The notes under the pieces: model-generated
Databases searched by the model: none
The model's input: only the letters and a program-made list of their open reading frames with translations
What the model was told of the DNA's origin: nothing
Translations under genes and position numbers: made by a program
Source of the DNA: Thermohalobaculum sp050331335
GTDB lineage: Bacteria > Pseudomonadota > Alphaproteobacteria > Rhodobacterales > Rhodobacteraceae
Reading direction: 5' to 3'
Assembly: GCA_050331335.1 (NCBI GenBank)
Contig: JBHJGY010000046.1
Coordinates: forward strand, 1 to 9,356
Length of the DNA stretch: 9,356 nucleotides
Shown here: piece by piece, positions 1 to 7,900 of the stretch
Layout of the letters: each line of letters opens with the position of its first letter
Numbering within the stretch: the stretch's first letter is position 1

Positions 1-45
1 GGGGCGTGCCGTCGACGCCTGCGCGCCGGATGCCCGGGTGGGTGG

Positions 46-66
46 GGCCCCCGAAGGCGCGGGGCC
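46..66 (-). terminator. Weak candidate hairpin downstream of the dehydrogenase gene
   Basis: Read on the minus strand, GGCCCC (66-61) can pair with GGGGCC (51-46) around a loop of about nine bases, starting five bases after the stop codon of the carboxy(nor)spermidine dehydrogenase gene. There is no T-run after it, so it is not a classical intrinsic terminator and may be chance in GC-rich DNA. Bases 1-70 contain no ATG, GTG or TTG on the minus strand, so any next gene of the operon starts beyond the window edge. Confidence 0.2.
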
Positions 67-70
67 GTCC

Positions 71-1276
71 TCAGAAATCGAGCGGGGCGGGCAACTCTTC
101 GAGCTGCCAGGGCAACCCCTGCGGCCCCAGCATCTCCATGAAGGGGTCCGGGTCGAGCTCCTCGATGTTGAAGACCCCGGCGCCCGACCATTTGCCCTGG
201 AGCATCAGCGCAGTGCCGATCATCGCCGGGACCCCCGTCGTGTAGCTCACCGCCTGGGAGCCGACCTCGCGGAAACATGCCTCATGGTCGCAGATATTAT
301 AGAGATAGAGGGTCTTCTGCGCGCCGTCCTTCGTGCCGGTCGCGATGTCGCCGATGCAGGTCTTGCCCTTGGTGCGCGCGCCGAGATCGCCCGGGTTGGG
401 CAGCACGGCTTTCAGGAACTGCAGCGGCACGATCTGCTGGCCCTGGAACTCCACCGGCTCGATCGCGGTCATGCCCACATTCTGCAACACGGTGACATGC
501 TGGATATAGGCATCGCCAAAGGTCATCCAGAACCGCGCCCGCTTAAGCTCAGGCATATGCTTCGCGAGGCTTTCCAGTTCCTCATGGTACATCAGATACA
601 TGTTCTTCGTCCCCACCTGGGGGAAGTCGAACGCCACCTTGTGGCTCATCGCCGGCGTCTCGACCCATCTGCCGTCCTCCCAATGGAACGCCGGCGCCGT
701 CACCTCGCGGATGTTGATCTCCGGGTTGAAGTTGGTCGCGAAGGGGTGGCCGTGATCGCCGCCATTGCAGTCGAGGATGTCCAGCGTGTCGATCCGGTCG
801 AACTGGTGCTTTTTCAGCCAGGCGGCGAAGACGCTCGTGACCCCTGGATCGAAGCCCGAGCCCAACACCGCCATCAGCCCCGCCTCCTTGAAGCGCTCGT
901 GATAGGCCCACTGATGCGAATACTCGAACTTCGCCACATCGGGCGGTTCGTAATTCGCGGTGTCGAGGTAGTGGACGCCAGTCGCGAGGCAGGCCTCCAT
1001 CAGCGCGAGGTCCTGATAGGGCAGCGCGAGGTTCACGAGGATGGTCGGCTTCACCTTCTGGATGAGCGCCACCGTCTCCTCGACGATATCCGCATCGATC
1101 GCATGGGTCTCGATCTCGCGCCCCGTGCGCGCCCGCACGCCTTGGGCGATGTCCGCGCATTTCGACAGCGTCCGCGAGGCGAGCGCGATCTCGGGGAAGA
1201 TGTCGGGGTTCATCGCCATCTTATGCACCGCGACAGAGCCCACCCCGCCTGCGCCGATCACCAGAACCTTGCCCAT
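71..1276 (-). CDS. Carboxynorspermidine/carboxyspermidine dehydrogenase (saccharopine dehydrogenase family)
   Basis: This 401-residue cytoplasmic enzyme belongs to the saccharopine dehydrogenase (Lys9-like) family. Members of this subgroup use NADPH to condense a diamine (putrescine or 1,3-diaminopropane) with L-aspartate semialdehyde, giving carboxyspermidine or carboxynorspermidine. The N-terminus has a Rossmann dinucleotide-binding motif, G8-A-G-G-V-G13, directly after the first beta strand. Typical internal stretches are NLALPYQDLALMEACLATG with HYLDTANYE soon after, and GSGFDPGVTSVFAAW. Length and full-length match fit the family. The ATG has a strong AAGGAGGG site four bases upstream, overlapping the speA stop codon. 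It follows speA by 11 bases, which supports a polyamine role over lysine metabolism. Sequence alone does not show which diamine is preferred. Lysine-pathway saccharopine dehydrogenase is the alternative, made less likely by the speA neighbour. Confidence 0.88.
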   Translation of the reverse strand: MGKVLVIGAGGVGSVAVHKMAMNPDIFPEIALASRTLSKCADIAQGVRARTGREIETHAIDADIVEETVALIQKVKPTILVNLALPYQDLALMEACLATGVHYLDTANYEPPDVAKFEYSHQWAYHERFKEAGLMAVLGSGFDPGVTSVFAAWLKKHQFDRIDTLDILDCNGGDHGHPFATNFNPEINIREVTAPAFHWEDGRWVETPAMSHKVAFDFPQVGTKNMYLMYHEELESLAKHMPELKRARFWMTFGDAYIQHVTVLQNVGMTAIEPVEFQGQQIVPLQFLKAVLPNPGDLGARTKGKTCIGDIATGTKDGAQKTLYLYNICDHEACFREVGSQAVSYTTGVPAMIGTALMLQGKWSGAGVFNIEELDPDPFMEMLGPQGLPWQLEELPAPLDF

Positions 1277-1280
1277 CTCG

Positions 1281-1288
1281 CCCTCCTT
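1281..1288 (-). promoter_or_regulatory. Ribosome binding site of the dehydrogenase gene overlapping the speA stop
   Basis: On the minus strand the junction reads TGAAGGAGGGCGAGATG. The Shine-Dalgarno AAGGAGGG begins with the last base of the speA stop codon, with a 4-base spacer to the ATG. A ribosome ending on speA would sit on this site, so the two proteins are probably made from one mRNA with some translational coupling. Confidence 0.8.
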
Positions 1289-3183
1289 CAGTGCTCGTAA
1301 TAGGTGTAACCGGAAAGGCTGTCCTTGAAGAGCGCGATCAGTTCCCGCCGCTCTGCTGCGGTCAGCCCGCCCTCCGAGACCCGGGCCTCGACGCGCGCCT
1401 TGAAGGCATCGAGCGCATCGCGCGGGTCGTATTCCACATAGGAGAGCACTTCGGCGATCGAGTCGCCCTCGACCTCGTGCACCAGGTCGTAGCCCCCGTC
1501 CGCCCGAAGGTCGATGGTCACCACATTGGTATCGCCGAAGAGGTTGTGCAAATCGCCCAGCGTCTCTTGATAGGCGCCGACGAAGAACACGCCCAAGTAA
1601 TAGCTCTCGTCCTCGCGCAGGTCATGCACGGGCAGCGCGTGGTGCACCCCGTCGGCCAGGACAAAGCGGTCGATTTTGCCGTCGCTATCGCAGGTGATGT
1701 CAGAGATCACCGCCCGGCGGGTCGGGGTCTCGTCAAGGCGCTGCAACGGCATCACGGGATGGACTTGGTCGATCGCCCAAACATCCGGCAGCGACTGAAA
1801 GAGCGAGAAATTCCCGTGATAGATATCCGCATGGGCCTCGAGGGCCTCCGCGACATCGTCCGGCACCGCCTCCGCTTGGGCTGCCACCCGCTTGATCCGG
1901 TCGATCGCATAGAGGAACACGCGCTCTGCACGGGCAATCTCCCTCAGCCGGATCTGGCCGCGGCGGAAAAGCGCGCGGAGCTCCTCGCGGTACCAAGTGG
2001 CGTCCGACATGCATTCCTGAAGCCGCGCCTCAGAGACATAACCCGCGATCTCCGAAAGCGCCTCGAGGTGGTGGTGGTCCCCGTCTTCTGCCGTGGCGGG
2101 GGTCGCCTGATCGTAATAGGTCGCCTCGAGAATGTTGAAGATCAGCATCGAGGAGGTGGCAACGGTGGCGCGGCCGCTCTCGGTCACCAGCGTCGGATGC
2201 GCCACCCCGGCGGCGTCGAGCGCGTATTTCACCGTCTCAACGAGGTTCGTGCAGTATTCCTCGAGGCTGTAGTTGATCGAATTAGCCGATGCCTTGTGCT
2301 CGCCGGTGTAGTCCACCCCGAGCCCGCCGCCGAGATCGAGATGAGTGAGCGGCGCGCCCTCGCGCACCAGCTCAACATAGACCCGGGCAGCTTCGTCCGC
2401 CGCCATGCGCGCTTCGTTCACCGAGGGGATCTGACTTCCGAGATGCGAGTGCTGAAGGGTCAGGCAGTGCGACAGCCCCTCCGCCTTCAGCCGGTCGAGC
2501 ACGTCGACCACCTGGTTCATCGTCATCCCGAAGGCGGAGCGATCCCCCGAACTCTCGGCCCATTTCCCCGAGATCCGCCGGGTGAGTTTCACGCGGACCC
2601 CGAGCACCGGGTCGATGCCCAATGCGCGGGCCTCCGCAAGCACCGTCTCCAGTTCGCGCGGGCTCTCGAGCACGATAACGCAATGGATCCCGAGCTTCTT
2701 GGCCAGGATCGCGAGGCGCACGAACTCCGCATCCTTGATCCCATTGCAGATTACCAGGCTCTCGGGCGAGAGTTCCCGGGAAAGCGCGATCAGCAGCTCG
2801 GGCTTCGACCCCGCCTCCAGCCCGAAGCCGAAGCCGTGGCCATGGCGGACGATCCGGTCCACAACTTCGGCCTGTTGGTTGACCTTGATCGGGAACACCC
2901 CGCGATAGGCGCCGTCATAGCCTGCCGCTCGAATGGCACCGGCGAAGGCCTCGTTGATCGCACGCAGCTGGTGCTCGATGAAGGCGTTGACCCTGAGCAG
3001 CACGGGCGCCCGGATGCCGCGGGTCTCAAGCTCGCGGACGACTTGGGGCAGCGCCACGGGGGCTGCGTCGGGGTTCAGCGGATTGACGAGGCCGATCTCG
3101 CCACTGGGCAAAATGGTCAGCAGCCGCTGGCCCCAGCGCTCCAACCCGTAAACATCGGCTGCGGTTGCCCTGACCGCGTCCAT
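1288..3183 (-). CDS. speA: Biosynthetic arginine decarboxylase (SpeA)
   Basis: This PLP-dependent enzyme of the alanine-racemase-fold family converts L-arginine to agmatine and CO2, the first step of the agmatine route to putrescine. From the ATG at 3183 the protein has 631 residues, close to the roughly 630-660 usual for SpeA. The PLP lysine is K100 in the FPIKVNQ motif. HSHLGSQI (H245 and H247) and the glycine-rich loop DLGGGLGVDYTG (about 283-294) bind cofactor phosphate and the ring. The C-terminal ITCDSDGK motif carries the catalytic cysteine, C498. A GTG at 3222 would add 13 residues, but it lacks a ribosome binding site and sits in a hairpin loop. The ATG at 3183 has GGGAGGGG just upstream and is preferred. 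The gene heads a two-gene (or longer) operon with the dehydrogenase. Identification is firm; the start is likely. Confidence 0.95.
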   Translation of the reverse strand: MDAVRATAADVYGLERWGQRLLTILPSGEIGLVNPLNPDAAPVALPQVVRELETRGIRAPVLLRVNAFIEHQLRAINEAFAGAIRAAGYDGAYRGVFPIKVNQQAEVVDRIVRHGHGFGFGLEAGSKPELLIALSRELSPESLVICNGIKDAEFVRLAILAKKLGIHCVIVLESPRELETVLAEARALGIDPVLGVRVKLTRRISGKWAESSGDRSAFGMTMNQVVDVLDRLKAEGLSHCLTLQHSHLGSQIPSVNEARMAADEAARVYVELVREGAPLTHLDLGGGLGVDYTGEHKASANSINYSLEEYCTNLVETVKYALDAAGVAHPTLVTESGRATVATSSMLIFNILEATYYDQATPATAEDGDHHHLEALSEIAGYVSEARLQECMSDATWYREELRALFRRGQIRLREIARAERVFLYAIDRIKRVAAQAEAVPDDVAEALEAHADIYHGNFSLFQSLPDVWAIDQVHPVMPLQRLDETPTRRAVISDITCDSDGKIDRFVLADGVHHALPVHDLREDESYYLGVFFVGAYQETLGDLHNLFGDTNVVTIDLRADGGYDLVHEVEGDSIAEVLSYVEYDPRDALDAFKARVEARVSEGGLTAAERRELIALFKDSLSGYTYYEH

Positions 3184-3186
3184 GCG

Positions 3187-3194
3187 CCCCTCCC
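3187..3194 (-). promoter_or_regulatory. Ribosome binding site fixing the speA start
   Basis: Minus-strand AAGGGAGGGGCGCATG places a GGGAGG core five bases before the ATG at 3183. The upstream in-frame GTG at 3222 has no comparable site, so this decides the start. Confidence 0.75.
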
Positions 3195-3239
3195 TTGGTT
3201 CAAGCGGTGCGCCGCGCGCCACGCAGCGCTCTAGGAGGT
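3187..3239 (-). promoter_or_regulatory. Possible structured speA leader able to mask its ribosome binding site
   Basis: In the minus-strand RNA, GCGCUGCG (3229-3222) pairs with CGCGGCGC (3216-3209) as an 8-bp stem with a 5-base loop. One pair is U-G, which pairs only in minus-strand RNA and would be an A-C mismatch in the plus-strand RNA. Flanking this stem, UCCUCC's reverse partner in ACCUCCU (3239-3233) can pair with GGGAGG of the speA ribosome binding site (3194-3189), five Watson-Crick pairs plus one G-U. The layout could hold the site closed in one fold and release it in another. Regulation is inference; the pairings are visible. Chance is possible, since the region is very GC-rich. Confidence 0.3.
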
Positions 3240-3241
3240 AA

Positions 3242-3277
3242 CGCGCCCAGCCCCGTGGGGCAAGGGCGCGCGTTTTT
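3242..3277 (+). terminator. Strong hairpin followed by TTTTT on the plus strand
   Basis: CGCGCCC (3242-3248) pairs with GGGCGCG (3264-3270), and GCCC (3250-3253) pairs with GGGC (3258-3261) inside it, with loop CGTG. CG and five Ts (3273-3277) follow on the plus strand. By shape this is an intrinsic terminator facing right, yet no supported plus-strand gene ends before it. In the minus direction the same stem ends in GTTACC, a poor T-run. It could still end transcription of the small membrane-protein gene at 3329-3826 or be part of the speA leader. The structure is clear; its direction of action is not. Confidence 0.5.
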
Positions 3278-3285
3278 CCGGAAAA
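3274..3285. repeat. 12-bp perfect palindrome TTTTCCGGAAAA
   Basis: A perfect AT-flanked palindrome with centre CCGG lies in an otherwise GC-rich gap upstream of speA. Its left half shares the T-run of the adjoining hairpin. It could be a repressor site or simply the A-tract and T-tract of a two-way terminator. A second 12-bp palindrome, GGGCCGCGGCCC, lies at 3295-3306. Confidence 0.4.
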
Positions 3286-3328
3286 CGGGAGGCGGGGCCG
3301 CGGCCCGGTCGCAGCTTACGCCAAGCCT

Positions 3329-3826
3329 TCAGTCGACCAATTGCGCATTAGCCTCGCAGCTCCAGTCGACGCCGCCCCGCTGGATACATTGGCCCACGGC
3401 AATCGACTTTGCCTTGGCGAAGCTCTCGGCGACACCCCGGCCCTCGACAATGAAGCCGCTCTCGCGGCAGACCCCGCAATGGGTTTCGACCGTGAAGCTT
3501 CGGCTCGTCTGACTGGACGCCGCCAGCGCCTCGATCAGGCCCGCGAAGACGACCACATAGATCGCGCTCGCGCCGGTCAGCTTCATCGGCAGGCCGCTCC
3601 TGCGGACCTCGGTCGAGGCGTGTCCAGCCCCCCAGGCGAGGAAAATCGCGATCGGAAGTGCGACCAAGGCTGCGAAGAAGATCCGGTTGTCGTTTGTCAG
3701 TTGCATGTCGCTGAACAGAACGGCAGCGACCAGGGCAAGGGCCACGATGCCGGCGATCAACGCGTAGCTCGGGTTGCCGGGTGCGGTTTCGGCGCGCGGT
3801 GCGCCGTCTTTCGAATACGGGAGCAT
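3329..3826 (-). CDS. Three-pass membrane protein with Cys-containing C-terminal domain, function unknown
   Basis: I do not recognise this 165-residue protein. It has three hydrophobic segments, about residues 21-38, 49-67 and 83-103. The loop between the second and third is basic (EVRRSGLPMK) and that between the first and second is acidic (SDMQLTNDN). By the positive-inside rule the N-terminus is cytoplasmic and the last 60 residues are periplasmic. That tail has four cysteines, C117 and C120 in HCGVC plus C147 and C157, suited to disulfides or metal binding. The ATG has GAGG seven bases upstream. It stands alone: 138 bases after the pirin stop and 145 bases before speA. The opposite strand also has an open frame here (3341-3850), but only this frame gives clean membrane segments and protein-like composition. 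Good evidence for a gene, none for a function. Confidence 0.7.
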   Translation of the reverse strand: MLPYSKDGAPRAETAPGNPSYALIAGIVALALVAAVLFSDMQLTNDNRIFFAALVALPIAIFLAWGAGHASTEVRRSGLPMKLTGASAIYVVVFAGLIEALAASSQTSRSFTVETHCGVCRESGFIVEGRGVAESFAKAKSIAVGQCIQRGGVDWSCEANAQLVD

Positions 3827-3964
3827 GGTTTGGCCTCGGTGCAGGTGTAGGGTGCTGCAGGAGGCAATGGGCGGCCTCGGCGCGGAATCGGTTGGCCGCG
3901 ATGTTCCACTCCGGCCGCCGATCTTCGATCCTCGCCCCCGTGCCGACGCCGTTCCAAGCCCCGA
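3827..3964. other. Non-coding gap between pirin and the small membrane-protein gene
   Basis: No gene is supported here. ATCGG (3887-3891) and CCGAT (3918-3922) form an imperfect inverted repeat, with GGCC (3894-3897) and GGCC (3913-3916) inside it. This may fold as a long hairpin after the pirin stop, but no T-run follows it in either direction, so it is only a weak candidate for a terminator. I see no convincing promoter for the membrane-protein gene. Confidence 0.35.
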
Positions 3965-4903
3965 TCAGCGCTCCGGCAGCGGGATGTGCTCGGCGTTGTC
4001 GTCGGGCGGAAGCTGGAAGCGGCCATGCTCCCAGTCGCCCTTGGCCCAGGCCTCCTTAGCGGCCTCGATCTTCTCCTTCGAAGAGGCGACGAAGTTCCAC
4101 CAGATGTACCGCGGACCTTCCATCGTCGCCCCGCCGAGGATCATCAGCCGCGCCGCGGTAACCGCTGCGATGGTGATCTCGTCGCCGGGGCGGAAGGTCA
4201 TCATCCGCCCCGCCTCGAAACGCTGCCCGGCGATCTCGATCTCGCCCGAAACGATGTAGAGCCCCCGGTCCTCGTGCTCCGCCGGCAGCGGGATCTTGGC
4301 GCCGGCCTGGAGCACCGCGTCGGCATAGACCATCTCGGAGAAGGTGCGCACCGGCGCCCGCGCGCCCCATCCCGTACCGAGGATGAGCCGGACCTGTTTG
4401 CCCTCGCCTTCGAGGACGGGGAGCTTCTCCCGCGCCACATGCTGGAACCCCGGGTCGCCCTCCTCATCGGCCTGGGGCAGCGCGACCCAGGTCTGGATGC
4501 CGAAGAGCGTCTCGCCCGCGACCCGCCGCTCAGGGGCTGTGCGCTCGGAATGGGTGATGCCGCGCCCGGCGATCATCCAGTTGACCGCGCCCGGCTCGAT
4601 CTCCATCGCCGTGCCGAGGCTGTCGCGGTGGAAGACGCCGCCTTCGTAGAGATAGGTGACCGTGGCGAGCCCGATATGCGGATGTGGACGCACATCCATG
4701 CCCTGCTCGGTGACGAATTCGGCCGGGCCCATCTGATCGAAAAAGATGAAGGGACCTACCATTTGGCGGGCCGGAGCCGGCAGCGCGCGGCGGACTTCGA
4801 ATGCACCGATATCGCGCGCGCGCGGGACGATTAGGGTTTCGATCGCGTTGCACTGGGCGGGCGTCGTCGGACAGGATGGGTCGAGCGAGGGGTTCCAGCT
4901 CAT
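3965..4903 (-). CDS. Pirin family protein (bicupin)
   Basis: This 312-residue cytoplasmic protein is a pirin, a two-domain cupin that usually binds one iron in its N-terminal barrel. Some bacterial members show quercetin 2,3-dioxygenase activity and others bind regulatory or metabolic partners. The metal ligands are present: H74 and H76 in RPHPHIGLATVTYLYEG, H118 and E120 in GRGITHSE. The family signature VRRALPAPARQMVGPFIFFDQMGP lies at about 37-60. The C-terminal pirin domain includes FRPGDE and ends near GPRYIWWNFVASSKEKI. About 20 N-terminal residues with C11 and C18 precede the usual start of the domain. The ATG overlaps the stop of the RND pump by four bases (ATGA), with GGAG eight bases upstream, so its translation is probably coupled to the pump. 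The substrate cannot be read from sequence. Confidence 0.93.
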   Translation of the reverse strand: MSWNPSLDPSCPTTPAQCNAIETLIVPRARDIGAFEVRRALPAPARQMVGPFIFFDQMGPAEFVTEQGMDVRPHPHIGLATVTYLYEGGVFHRDSLGTAMEIEPGAVNWMIAGRGITHSERTAPERRVAGETLFGIQTWVALPQADEEGDPGFQHVAREKLPVLEGEGKQVRLILGTGWGARAPVRTFSEMVYADAVLQAGAKIPLPAEHEDRGLYIVSGEIEIAGQRFEAGRMMTFRPGDEITIAAVTAARLMILGGATMEGPRYIWWNFVASSKEKIEAAKEAWAKGDWEHGRFQLPPDDNAEHIPLPER

Positions 4904-7900
4904 GTCGGGGTCTCCGTGGCAGGGTCGGCGCGGTTCCGCTTTTTACGCCGTTTCGGCCGTCCGGTGAAAGCCGTCGGCAGCCAGCGGCAGAGGATGTAGA
5001 AGACCGGCGTGAAGACGAGGCCGAAGAGCGTCACCCCCAGCATACCGGAGAACACCGCCGTGCCGAGCGCCTGGCGCATCTCAGCCCCGGGACCCTGCGC
5101 CACGAGCAAAGGGATCACGCCAAGGATGAAGGACACCGCGGTCATCATGATCGGCCGCAGGCGCACCCGCGCCGCGTCGATCGCCGCCTGGGCCGGGCTC
5201 ATCCCCTCCAGTTCGCGCTGACGCGCAAATTCCACCAGGAGTATCGCGTTTTTAGATGCGAGCCCCACCAACACCACGAGGCCGATTTGCGTGAGCAGGT
5301 TGTTGTCGAGCCCGCGATAGAGCACCCCGGTGATCGCGGCGAGCAGGCACATCGGAACGATCAAGATCACCGCGAGCGGCAGCAACCAGCTTTCGTATTG
5401 CGCCGCAAGCACGAGGAAGACGAAGAGCACCGCCAGGGCGAAGAGATAAAGGGTGGTGTCGCCGGCCTGCTTCTCCTGGAGCGCGAGTTCGGTCCATTCA
5501 TAGCCGAAGCCCGAGGGCAGCGTGTCCTCCAGCAGCGCCTCAATCTGAGCGATCGCCTCGCCGGTCGAGGTGCCGGGGGTTGTCTGTCCCTGGAGTGCTG
5601 CGGCCGGATAGAGATTGTAGCGGGCGACACGGTAGGGTCCCGTCTGCTGCTCAAAGGTCGCCACCGAGCCGATCGGGACCATGCCGCCGTGTTTGGAGCG
5701 GGTGCGCAGATCGGCGACATCGGCGAGATCGTCGCGGAACTCTCCGTCGGCCTGTGCGGTCACCCGATAGGTGCGGCCAAGGAAATTGAAATCGTTGACG
5801 AAGGCAGAGCCCAGATAGACTTCGAGCGTCTCGTTGACCGCAGCCGCCGAGACGCCGAGATACGCCGCCTTAACCCGGTCGATATCGGCGAAGATGCGGG
5901 GTGTCTTGGTGTCGAAGAGGGTGAAGACGCGGACGAGCCCGTCCAATTGGTTCGCGGCGACCATCGCGCCGAAGCTCGCCTCCTGGAGCGCATCCAGCCC
6001 GCGGCCGCGGCGGTCCTGCAGGTAGAGTTTCCAGCCGCCGCCGGTGCCGATGCCCCGCACAGGTGGCGGGTTCAGGAGGAAGATGTTCGCCTCCTTGATC
6101 TGGTAAAGCGCACCTTGGAGCTCGTCGAGCACACGGCCGGCCGGATAGCCCAAGGGAGCCCGCGTGTCGAAATCCTTCATTGGAACGAAGATCGCCGCCG
6201 CATTGGGCGCGACGGTAAAGGTGGCGCCGTCCAGCCCGACGATCGCCACCGTGTTGGCGACGGCGGGATGCGCCAGGATTATCTCGGAGGCCCGCTGCGC
6301 CACCGCATCGGTGCGGGACAGCGACGAGCCGGGCGGCAGCTGCACAACCGTGATCAGATAGCCCACATCCTGCTCGGGGATAAAACCTGTCGGCGCACGG
6401 TCGAACTGGTAGATGCCGAACGCGACCAGCCCGCCGTAAATCACCAGCATGACCGCGACGACGCGCACCAGCCCGCGGACCAGCGCCGCATAGCCGTCGG
6501 ACAGCCGCTCGAACGCCCATGTGAAGGCGAGGTTGAACAGTCGCACGGGCCACAGGATCAGCCGCACTCCCGGCGCCTCCCGAGGCTTTGGCGCGCTGGC
6601 CGGCTTGAGGATCATTGCGGCAAGCGCGGGCGAGAGGGTGATCGAGACGAAAGTGGAGATCGTCGTGGCAGCGGCGATCGTCAGGGCGAATTGCCGGAAG
6701 AACTGCCCCGTGATGCCAGAGATCGCCGCGACCGGGATGAACACCGCGAGCATAACGAGTGAGGTGGCGATAAGCGCGCCGGTCACCTCGGTCATCGTCT
6801 TGCGCGCCGCCTCCCGCGGGGTCTCGCCCGCGCGAAGATAGCGCTCGACATTCTCGACCACGACGATGGCGTCGTCGACCACGATGCCAATTGCCAGAAC
6901 CAACCCGAAGAGCGTCAGGGTGTTGAGGGAGAAGCCGAAGGCCGCCATCACCGCGAAAGTACCGATCAGCGAGACCGGGATCGCGACGACAGGTATCAGC
7001 GCGGCCCTCAGCGAGCCGAGGAAGACGACGATCACAAGCACGACCAGGGCCGCGGCTTGAAAGAGCGTGACGATCACCGCATCGACCGATGCGGCGATGT
7101 ATTCCGTCGGGTTGTAGACGATGGTGAAGTCGAGACCTGGCGGGAACCCTTCGGCCATTTCCTCCATCAACGCGATGACGTCGGCGGCGGTGTCGAGGGC
7201 GTTGCTCCCCGGCCGCTGGAAGATCCCGATCGGCAGCGCGGCCGCATCCCCGAGATAGCCGTTGATCGAATAGTCCTGCGCGCCCAGCTCCACCCGGGCA
7301 ATGTCGCGCACCCGCACGATCTGGTCGTCGGTCTCGCGTACGACGATGTCGGCGAATTCCTCGGGCGCGGTCAGCCGACCTTGGCTGACAAGCTGCAGCT
7401 GGTAGGCGCTCGGGTTGGCCACCGGCGGGGCATTCAGCACGCCCGAGGCCACCTGGACGTTGTTGGCCCTGAGCGCTGCCACGACCTCCGCTGCGGTGAG
7501 CCCGCGGGCGGCGACCCGGTCTGGATCGAGCCAAACCCGCATCGAATAGGCCCGTTCGGCGAAGATGGTCGCCTGGCCCACGCCGTTGACCCGGGCAAGG
7601 CGATCGATGATCTGGGTGCGCGCGTAGTTGGAGATGTAAAGCTGGTCGCGTGTGCCATCGCTCGAAAGCAGGTGGATCACCATCATCAGGTCCGGCGAGG
7701 ACTTCTCGGTTGTGACCCCGAGCCGGCGAACCTCCTCGGGCAGGCGCGGCTCTGCCACCGCCACCCGGTTCTGCACCAGCACCTGTGCCTGGTCCGCATC
7801 GGTGCCGAGCGCGAAAGTGACGTTCAGGGTCATGTTGCCGTCGCCGGTGGACTGGCTCGTCATGTAGAGCATGTCCTCGACGCCGTTGATCTCCTGCTCA

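Noticed and set aside
38..1300. 420-codon plus-strand open frame opposite the dehydrogenase
   Set aside because: It mirrors the dehydrogenase gene across its length and has no family-like features, whereas the minus-strand frame has a Rossmann motif and a strong ribosome binding site.
3184..3222. N-terminal extension of SpeA from the GTG at 3222
   Set aside because: No ribosome binding site precedes it, it falls in a hairpin loop, and the extension is not SpeA-like; the ATG at 3183 is well placed after GGGAGGGG.
1291..3234. 647-codon open frame on the plus strand covering almost exactly speA, ending just before the right-facing hairpin
   Set aside because: SpeA on the minus strand has all its catalytic motifs. 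Long antisense frames are expected opposite high-GC genes, and the plus-strand product has low-complexity Arg/His/Asp/Leu-rich composition with no recognisable domain. Its closeness to the hairpin is noted but not enough.
3341..3850. 169-codon plus-strand open frame opposite the small membrane protein
   Set aside because: The minus-strand frame shows three clean membrane segments consistent with the positive-inside rule and a plausible ribosome binding site; this one shows neither.
4801..6762. 653-codon open frame on the plus strand opposite the RND pump
   Set aside because: It is the antisense shadow of a complete, well-conserved RND permease; the product is rich in Arg, Asp, Glu and His repeats typical of such shadows.
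5870..7534. 554-codon open frame on the minus strand inside the pump gene in another frame
   Set aside because: This is an alternative frame of high-GC codons within the RND gene; no domain, and Arg/Gly/Ala-rich product.
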